NCBI GenBank assembly: GCA_041628815.1
Contig: JBFKOL010000114.1
Coordinates: 1 to 11,244 of the forward strand
Length of the DNA stretch: 11,244 bases
Direction of reading: 5' to 3'
From: JBFKOL01 sp041628815
GTDB lineage: Bacteria > Bacteroidota > Bacteroidia > Chitinophagales > Saprospiraceae
A model generated the notes under the pieces. It was given only the letters and a program-made list of their open reading frames with translations. It had not been told where the DNA came from and searched no databases. Positions 6,789 through 11,244 of this stretch are shown one piece after another (within the stretch, counting starts at the first letter, position 1; each line of letters starts with the position of its first letter). Position numbers and translations under genes: made by a program.

Positions 6789-7045
6789 GACAGCATGGGT
6801 ACAGATTGATAGGTTTCAGACCTTTGTACAGAATACTGGCGCTACTTTTCGATGACGATGATTTCACATGGAAGCTTTCTACTATGGACTAAAACTCAAA
6901 CCTCTTATATGCGTAGATATTCGTTAAAGAATCGTTTAATCATCACCATACCTTAGCAAGCTATGATCGCCTATCTTACACATGTTACTGGTTTCAAGAT
7001 AATACTTATGTACCTATCCTTGAGAGTGCCAGGATAGTTTGGTCA
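6789..7045. other. Non-coding stretch between the DUF5916 remnant and the DUF5655 gene
   Basis: No open frame longer than about 35 codons with protein-like composition was seen on either strand. Apart from the hairpin at 7014-7037 I see no repeat, RNA gene or clear promoter. With the remnant next to it, the simplest reading is a scar of gene loss. Confidence 0.5.
7014..7037 (-). terminator. Hairpin downstream of the DUF5655 gene, possible terminator
   Basis: CTATCCT (7014-7020) and AGGATAG (7031-7037) form a perfect 7-bp stem with a 10-base loop, starting 8 bp after the DUF5655 stop codon. No T-run follows on the minus strand, so it is not a textbook intrinsic terminator. It may instead protect the mRNA 3' end. 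Confidence 0.35.
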
Positions 7046-7450
7046 TCATGATACAAGCAGATAGGATTCCCACAGCCACTCCCTTACTTGTTGGTCAATA
7101 TCTTGAGGGTGGTCAATGCGCATGGTGTGAATGGCTCTTTTAGAGGAAATTGGGGTCACTTTTTCAATGGGAAACTCATCCACCTGCCGCCCCAATTGAA
7201 ATTCCATGAAAACGTGATCATCTTTCACCTTGAAAGAAAGGAATGTAGCTCCACATTTGACCTGAATGGATGATTTTACAGGATTGATAACGACCCCATC
7301 GAAACTGGTCACCACATCGAGAAGTGTTGCCACGGTATCAACAATTTGGGAAGGTTTGTCGAAAAGGTGGTCGTCTATAGAGAGTATGGCACAAGAATGC
7401 CACTGGTCGGGATTCCTGAAGGATTTTTTACACTTTGGACAGATCCACAT
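7046..7450 (-). CDS. DUF5655 domain protein with an N-terminal zinc knuckle
   Basis: The protein is 134 residues. The first 20 contain C4-x2-C7 and H18-x-C20 (M-W-I-C-P-K-C ... Q-W-H-S-C), a compact CCHC zinc site seen in many DUF5655 proteins. The remaining ~110 residues match the DUF5655 pattern as I know it: a helix with D-T-V-A-T-L-L-D-V-V, then I-N-P-V-K-S-S-I-Q-V-K, then a strand with F-M-E-F-Q-L. The domain has no established function; I recall it also attached to other small domains. The gene starts 31 bp after the end of the APP1-like gene on the same strand, so the two are probably co-transcribed. There is no signal peptide, so it should be cytoplasmic. Confidence 0.82.
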   Translation of the reverse strand: MWICPKCKKSFRNPDQWHSCAILSIDDHLFDKPSQIVDTVATLLDVVTSFDGVVINPVKSSIQVKCGATFLSFKVKDDHVFMEFQLGRQVDEFPIEKVTPISSKRAIHTMRIDHPQDIDQQVREWLWESYLLVS

Positions 7451-7481
7451 AAACTAAAGCTCCAAAAATTATCCGATGCAA

Positions 7482-8474
7482 TCAATAAATCCAACCCATT
7501 TCCCTGGAATCCTGAATGATTTCTTCCAAACGGTTTACAGCTTTCACTTTTGTTTCATGTTCTGAGTCGGATATTGCCAGAATGCGCCTTGCTTTTCTGC
7601 CGTTTTCACGTATGCGAATGTATATCCCTGCGACCTGGTTGCGCTGTGAGCGGACCATATCAAGGTAATAATCGACATCTCCGGATGCAGCATCACCAAT
7701 CAATATGAATTTCATTTGCGGATACATAGAAAATATCCTGGATAAACTCTTTGCCTTATGCCGTAAGGCACGAGGTTTTCTTCGCAAAAGATGAATACCA
7801 TAGTCCCTGAGAAGAACAGGGCCCCTGGGCATATTCATTTGATCCAAAAAAGCGACCAGATAGTTATAGAGGTTCCATGGGCTGTTGGACAGATAGAAAA
7901 CAGGTCTTTTTACCTTCGATTGCCCTTCACCTGCCAAAGCACTTAGCAAATCAGAGGCGCCTTCAACCTGGGTTCTTTGAAAATGTGTCCTGAAAAAAGT
8001 ATTTTTCATCACTTCCCACCAGCCTGCATCAAGGGTGCCGGTAGAAAGTATGGTATCGTCAATATCCGTGATTACACCAAGATCCGTTCTTTCATCCGGA
8101 ATGACCACTTCCCCGGTGAATACACCGGATTCAGGATAATCCGGCAGAGATACCGTCAAGGATATCCAGCCGCCTTTTGAAACTGGTGTGTTGAGTTGAT
8201 AAAATTCGTCAAGCGTAAAATATCCTTCGTCGTCACATACCAGCGCCCAACTGAGCTCGTCCCATTGTACATGTACCTTGGCATACGGAATTTCGTCGCT
8301 TTCAAATCTGTTGTAAGTATTCTTTACCTTTTGAAACCATCCACTCGTTACTCCATAGTCAATTTTCTTGTCCTTTAAAACGCGACCGTGCAGGTAAACC
8401 CTGTTCTTGTTGGCAAAACCTCTATAGACGTGAGTCACAATATTTTTACGGCGACTTTTCATCGATGGAAACAT
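7482..8474 (-). CDS. APP1-like (DUF2183) HAD-type phosphatase
   Basis: The protein is 330 residues. The N-terminal ~125 residues are a beta-rich region (V-Y-L-H-G-R-V-L near 26-33), as in APP1 proteins. The catalytic core starts at V-I-T-D-I-D-D-T-I-L, giving HAD motif I with nucleophile D137 and D139. Motif II is Y-L-S-N-S-P-W (S196). The conserved basic residue is probably K240 in R-H-K. Motif IV is L-I-G-D-A-A-S-G-D (D261, D266). Yeast App1 dephosphorylates phosphatidic acid, and bacterial members are assumed to be phosphatases with unproven substrates. Most relatives read G-D-S-G-x-x-D at motif IV, so the G-D-A-A-S-G-D here is a variant. No signal peptide or membrane helix is evident. It is divergent from the aldolase-like gene and probably co-transcribed with the DUF5655 gene. 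Confidence 0.9.
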   Translation of the reverse strand: MFPSMKSRRKNIVTHVYRGFANKNRVYLHGRVLKDKKIDYGVTSGWFQKVKNTYNRFESDEIPYAKVHVQWDELSWALVCDDEGYFTLDEFYQLNTPVSKGGWISLTVSLPDYPESGVFTGEVVIPDERTDLGVITDIDDTILSTGTLDAGWWEVMKNTFFRTHFQRTQVEGASDLLSALAGEGQSKVKRPVFYLSNSPWNLYNYLVAFLDQMNMPRGPVLLRDYGIHLLRRKPRALRHKAKSLSRIFSMYPQMKFILIGDAASGDVDYYLDMVRSQRNQVAGIYIRIRENGRKARRILAISDSEHETKVKAVNRLEEIIQDSREMGWIY

Positions 8475-8528
8475 TGTTGCAGCCTTGTGAAATCATTGAT
8501 CACAACAGAAATTGATGATCCGAATGTA

Positions 8529-8536
8529 TAATTTAG
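8529..8536 (+). promoter_or_regulatory. Near-consensus -7 element for the aldolase-like gene
   Basis: TAATTTAG has one mismatch to TAnnTTTG and lies 16 bp before ATG 8553. It overlaps the divergent regulatory gap of 78 bp shared with the APP1-like gene. Nearby ATTGAT copies at 8495 and 8511 do not sit at normal -33 spacing. Confidence 0.3.
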
Positions 8537-8540
8537 AAGG

Positions 8541-8548
8541 CAAAAGTA
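8541..8548 (-). promoter_or_regulatory. Putative -7 element for the APP1-like gene
   Basis: TACTTTTG on the minus strand matches TAnnTTTG exactly, 66 bp before the start codon at 8474. The nearest TTTG upstream is only 13 bp away, shorter than usual, so the -33 part is uncertain. Confidence 0.35.
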
Positions 8549-8552
8549 AAAT

Positions 8553-9335
8553 ATGGCAGTACAAAATCCTCCGGGCCTGGAGTCATTCATGCCTCTCCGC
8601 GAATCGCTAACTGAAGAGCGGGCTCATAGAAAATTACAACTGGCTGCGGCATTCAGGGTTTTTGGCAGATTTGGTTTCTCTGAGGGAGTGGCAGGACATA
8701 TTACGGTGCGCGATCCCGAACAGACAGACCACTTTTGGGTCAATCCCTTTGGGATTTCTTTCAACCGCATGAAAGTGTCCGATCTCATCTTGGTCAACCA
8801 CTCCGGCGACATTGTTGAAGGCAAACATCAGATGTTAAATAAGGCAGCATTTGCTATTCACTCCCGCGTTCATGCTGCCCGACCAGATGTACTAGCTGCA
8901 GCCCATGCACACTCCGTCTATGGCAAATCCTGGTCGTGTCTTTCGAAGAAACTGGATCCCCTGACACAAGATGCGTGTGCCTTTTATGAAGACCACGGAC
9001 TTTTTGACGACTACACCGGTGTGGTGAACGAATTGAGCGAAGGAGACAGAATAGCTAATGCACTGGGTGATGGCAAGGCCGTGATTCTGAAAAACCATGG
9101 TCTACTTACGGTGGGTCATAGCGTCGAAGAAACAGCATGGTGGTTCATTTGCATGGAACGTTGTTGTCAGTCACAAATGTTGGCACAATCGACGGGATTA
9201 ACCATGCATCCTATAGACCACGAGACCGCTCTCAGGACGCGTAATGAAGAAGTCGGATTTCCTATCGCCGGATGGTTCAACTATCAACCCATCTTCCAGG
9301 ACATCATGACTTTATATCCAGATCTTGCGGAGTAA
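8553..9335 (+). CDS. Class II aldolase/adducin family protein
   Basis: The protein is 260 residues, the normal length for the aldolase II/adducin head domain. Visible family features are G-F-S-E-G-V-A-G-H-I-T-V-R near 41-53, N-P-F-G near 64, and the zinc ligands H118 and H120 (A-H-A-H-S) and H182 (K-N-H-G-L-L-T-V-G). By eye against L-fuculose-phosphate aldolase, the catalytic Glu, four residues before the conserved His of the preceding helix, is replaced by A99. That is common in adducin-like members and makes sugar-phosphate aldolase activity doubtful. The metal site looks intact, so another lyase or decarboxylase role is possible. No sugar-catabolic genes adjoin it. Its 3' end overlaps the convergent methyltransferase gene by 32 bp. 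Confidence 0.92.
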   Translation: MAVQNPPGLESFMPLRESLTEERAHRKLQLAAAFRVFGRFGFSEGVAGHITVRDPEQTDHFWVNPFGISFNRMKVSDLILVNHSGDIVEGKHQMLNKAAFAIHSRVHAARPDVLAAAHAHSVYGKSWSCLSKKLDPLTQDACAFYEDHGLFDDYTGVVNELSEGDRIANALGDGKAVILKNHGLLTVGHSVEETAWWFICMERCCQSQMLAQSTGLTMHPIDHETALRTRNEEVGFPIAGWFNYQPIFQDIMTLYPDLAE

Positions 9336-10419
9336 CCGGACTTTCATTTAGCGAATTGATCATTTCCTTTATGCGTCCTTTCGATAATTTCTTGTAGCGT
9401 GCCTCAATCGTTTCTGGTGATCTCGTAATGGACACAATGTCTCTAATGATCAATTTTTTTTCCTGAAGTGTTTTTACCGGCACCTTATGGGCTTCATTTT
9501 GGTAACGGAAAAACAGTTCGTCTTTGGATGAAACATAGCGAAGATGGTCCATCATGCGCTCGTGGATGATTTTGTTAAAGGTATTTTTGACCCCATGCTT
9601 GGTAAATTGCTTTTGTGAGGCATCGATTAAAGAAGGGTCGTTATCGAAGGATAAGCTGTTTCTCCCTGAAATGAGGGCTGCCATAGCTGTTGTACCCGTG
9701 CCGGAAAATGGGTCTATTACGAGATCACCGGCAATAGAGTACATGGCTATTAAACGTTGAGCTAAAGGCAAAGGAAAGGCAGCACTGCGCGATCTATGGG
9801 ATTTCATCTTCAGAAATTGAGTGATTCCTGCAATTGTCCACCTATCCGAAAAAAAGATATTCCTCTCTTCCCAGAAAAGGGCACTTTGCCCACGAAGCCT
9901 CTTCTGGTCAGTATTAAAAGTTCTCTTTTCGCCTTTCCTGAAAATAAGAATGTGTTCGTGTTCATGTGTGACGTATGCACCGGCAGGTAACATCCCTGAT
10001 CCCATAAACTTTGTCGGAGAATTGCTGGGCTTATGCCAAATGATGGATGGCAGCAATTGAAAACCAAAGGACTCCATTGCGCTGATGACCCGGCATTGAT
10101 TGCTGAAAAGACCAAACCGGCCATTGACTGTTCTGGTGGAATCACCTATGTTTATACACGCAAATCCTCCGTCGATTAAGACATCGAAACACGACTTCCA
10201 GGCGCAATCCAGGAGGCTATGCATTTTTTCAAAAGCCTCCATACCACGGCCATGATCCAGGGAATTTCGAATGGTATGATCATATTGGGCATAAACATCA
10301 TCCCACATTTCGATCATAGGGTAGGGTGGAGAGGTCACTACCAGGGCAGCACTGTTCTCTGCAATAGGAAAATCAGCGAACGAATTGTGACAGAGGAAGC
10401 TGTGGAGTGTTTTTTTCAA
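9304..10419 (-). CDS. Solitary DNA methyltransferase (N4/N6 amino type, TSPPY)
   Basis: The protein is 371 residues starting at TTG 10419. No ATG or GTG lies between the upstream in-frame stop and the catalytic motif, and the first ATG (Met35) would remove that motif. Catalytic motif IV is T29-S-P-P-Y33, followed by P-M-I-E-M-W-D. AdoMet-binding motif I, D-P-F-S-G-T-G-T-T, lies at 236-244, preceded by the motif X-like segment R-S-A-A-F-P-L-P-L-A. The order IV then X/I indicates a beta-class enzyme, and the TSPPY form favours N4-cytosine methylation. Roughly 95 C-terminal residues extend past the core. From memory, S-P-P-Y-P-M-I-E-M-W-D resembles archaeal CTAG methyltransferases of the MjaI/MthZI kind, but the target is unproven. 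No restriction nuclease gene is in the window, so it appears to be an orphan. Confidence 0.9.
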   Translation of the reverse strand: MKKTLHSFLCHNSFADFPIAENSAALVVTSPPYPMIEMWDDVYAQYDHTIRNSLDHGRGMEAFEKMHSLLDCAWKSCFDVLIDGGFACINIGDSTRTVNGRFGLFSNQCRVISAMESFGFQLLPSIIWHKPSNSPTKFMGSGMLPAGAYVTHEHEHILIFRKGEKRTFNTDQKRLRGQSALFWEERNIFFSDRWTIAGITQFLKMKSHRSRSAAFPLPLAQRLIAMYSIAGDLVIDPFSGTGTTAMAALISGRNSLSFDNDPSLIDASQKQFTKHGVKNTFNKIIHERMMDHLRYVSSKDELFFRYQNEAHKVPVKTLQEKKLIIRDIVSITRSPETIEARYKKLSKGRIKEMINSLNESPVTPQDLDIKS

Positions 10420-10448
10420 GATTGTTGTTTGAAAATGAATCTATTCAT
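10416..10448 (-). other. 10-codon upstream ORF whose stop overlaps the methyltransferase start
   Basis: ATG 10448 opens M-N-R-F-I-F-K-Q-Q-S and ends at TGA 10418-10416. That stop shares bases with the TTG start at 10419-10417 in the string TTGA, mimicking the ATGA overlap used for translational coupling. It may be a leader peptide that feeds ribosomes to the weak TTG start, or coincidence. An A7 run (T7 on the plus strand, 10410-10416) begins directly after the TTG. Confidence 0.3.
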
Positions 10449-10469
10449 TCGTAAAAAAAGGAATTCTCC

Positions 10470-10477
10470 TATTTTTG
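10470..10477 (+). promoter_or_regulatory. Putative -7 promoter element for the TerB-like gene
   Basis: TATTTTTG matches TAnnTTTG exactly, 16 bp before ATG 10494, and is followed by C as is typical. A TTCG at 10448-10451, 18 bp upstream, is the best -33 candidate. Confidence 0.55.
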
Positions 10478-10493
10478 CCGCCACAATATATAA

Positions 10494-10982
10494 ATGATGT
10501 TGAAGGCGAACATATTTAAGAACTTGACAACGGACCAGTATAATGCCCTTAAGGAATCCCTTTCACTCGTTACGGTGTTGATTGCCGGTGCCGATGGAAA
10601 GATTGATGAACAGGAACTCAACTGGGCCGAAAAGCTCACCAAAATCAGGACCTATGCCGAGCCGGAAAGTCTGAATGAATTCTATGAAGAAGTAGAGAAG
10701 GGCTTCATCGCGAATGTAGCCGCGTTGATCAGTGATTTACCAAAAGAAGTAGAAAGCAGGCAGCGCATGATCAGCCAGAAACTTGCCCAATTGAATGACA
10801 TACTTCCTTTATTGGAAAACAAGGTGGCCTTCCAGATCTATGAAAGCCTCATCAGCTTTGCCTCGCATATTGCCAAGGCAAGCGGGGGATTCCTCAGATT
10901 TGGGAGTGTTAGTAAGGAGGAAAAACAATGGATCAACCTTCCTATGATCCATCCTGTCATCTTGCAGGAAGAGGAAGAATAA
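10494..10982 (+). CDS. TerB-like domain protein
   Basis: The protein is 162 residues, with adjacent ATG codons at 10494 and 10497. It is all-helical in character. The segment A-G-A-D-G-K-I-D-E-Q-E-L at 31-42 is the acidic motif of the TerB/DjlA-type helical domain, where Asp and Glu side chains can bind metal. The second half has long amphipathic helices, then A-K-A-S-G-G-F, and an acidic tail ending E-E-E-E. Without signal peptide or membrane helix it should be cytoplasmic. TerB domains occur in tellurite-resistance, stress and phage-defence contexts, but no other ter genes are present, so no role can be assigned. It diverges from the methyltransferase gene with 74 bp between start codons. 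Confidence 0.75.
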   Translation: MMLKANIFKNLTTDQYNALKESLSLVTVLIAGADGKIDEQELNWAEKLTKIRTYAEPESLNEFYEEVEKGFIANVAALISDLPKEVESRQRMISQKLAQLNDILPLLENKVAFQIYESLISFASHIAKASGGFLRFGSVSKEEKQWINLPMIHPVILQEEEE

Positions 10983-11024
10983 CTTTACCAGTCCGAATCG
11001 CTCTTTCGAGAAAAGACCTTGCCG

Positions 11025-11032
11025 TAATTTTG
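11025..11032 (+). promoter_or_regulatory. Putative -7 promoter element for the gene at the right edge
   Basis: TAATTTTG matches TAnnTTTG exactly, 20 bp before GTG 11053. TTTC at 11004-11007 is a poor -33 candidate. The element supports an independent transcription start after the TerB-like gene. Confidence 0.45.
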
Positions 11033-11052
11033 GTTTTTCATAGCTTTACGAA

Positions 11053-11244
11053 GTGAAGCTTCCCGGATTCAAAACCAGACCTGTCTTTTCATTCGTCAGT
11101 GGACTCGTGCTGATCACATGCGTCTTTGCACAATCCCTATCGGGTCAGGATTCTCATGTGATGGGTATTGTAAAAGATAGCCTGTCTGGAGAACCGCTTT
11201 TCAGTGCAACGGTAATTAGTGGAACACATGGTACTGTGACAGAC
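11053..11244 (+). CDS. Exported protein with N-terminal CarboxypepD_reg-like domain, truncated by the window edge
   Basis: Sixty-four codons are visible from GTG 11053. An in-frame TAG at 11041-11043 lies four codons upstream with no ATG between, so GTG is the likely start. Residues 1-27 form a signal peptide (M-K-L-P-G-F-K basic start, hydrophobic V-S-G-L-V-L-I-T-C-V-F-A). The mature part begins V-M-G-I-V-K-D-S-L-S-G-E-P-L and continues A-T-V-I-S-G-T-H-G-T-V-T-D. This is the first half of the carboxypeptidase-regulatory-like beta-sandwich. In Bacteroidota it most often precedes a TonB-dependent outer-membrane receptor (SusC-like), but other exported proteins also carry it. The rest lies outside the window. 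Confidence 0.75.
   Translation, partial: MKLPGFKTRPVFSFVSGLVLITCVFAQSLSGQDSHVMGIVKDSLSGEPLFSATVISGTHGTVTD

Noticed and set aside
8495..8516. ATTGAT direct repeats in the divergent 78-bp gap as an operator
   Set aside because: Only two copies of an A/T-rich hexamer at 16-bp spacing. This is easily chance, and no regulator gene adjoins.
10982..11052. Intrinsic terminator after the TerB-like gene
   Set aside because: No stem of useful length followed by a T-run was found. The T-rich stretch near 11028-11038 fits the promoter of the next gene better.

Overview
The window looks like chromosomal DNA from a Bacteroidota bacterium, most likely of the Cytophagia/Cytophagales type. The evidence is a GLPGLI-family secreted protein at the left edge, a secreted protein opening with a carboxypeptidase-regulatory-like (CarboxypepD_reg) domain at the right edge, and repeated matches to the Bacteroidota -7 promoter element TAnnTTTG just upstream of genes. 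Shine-Dalgarno sequences are mostly absent and G+C is moderate. No rRNA, tRNA, CRISPR array, transposase or phage gene was seen.

Layout, left to right. (1) 1-380 (-): a truncated GLPGLI protein. (2) 506-2622 (+): a two-gene operon for a sensor histidine kinase and an OmpR-type response regulator, joined by an ATGA overlap. Three GGTTAAT direct repeats near the promoter are spaced by whole DNA helical turns. (3) 2613-5846 (-): an Lrp/AsnC regulator, a DUF819 multi-membrane-span protein and a secreted S10 serine carboxypeptidase, arranged head to tail. This order suggests a peptide or amino-acid handling cluster under local Lrp-type control. (4) 5915-6289 (-): a small VOC (glyoxalase-fold) protein. 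(5) 6290-7045: about 750 bp without an intact gene. It holds a decayed N-terminal fragment that I read as a DUF5916-type secreted protein (a family with an N-terminal CBM9-like domain), and a hairpin. (6) 7046-8474 (-): a DUF5655 protein with an N-terminal zinc knuckle, and an APP1-like (DUF2183) HAD-type phosphatase. (7) 8553-9335 (+): a class II aldolase/adducin-like protein. (8) 9304-10419 (-): a solitary DNA methyltransferase whose only usable start is TTG, preceded by a 10-codon ORF whose stop overlaps that start. (9) 10494-10982 (+): a TerB-like protein. (10) 11053 to the edge (+): the N-terminus of an exported CarboxypepD_reg protein.

The window is compact. Two convergent pairs overlap at their 3' ends (10 bp and 32 bp), leaving no room for intergenic terminators. 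Most genes are ordinary Bacteroidota families. I did not find a clear new multi-gene defence or biosynthetic system. The best leads are the regulatory architecture at the kinase and Lrp promoters, the decayed DUF5916 remnant, and the translation-start arrangement of the orphan methyltransferase together with the scarcity of CTAG in the window.
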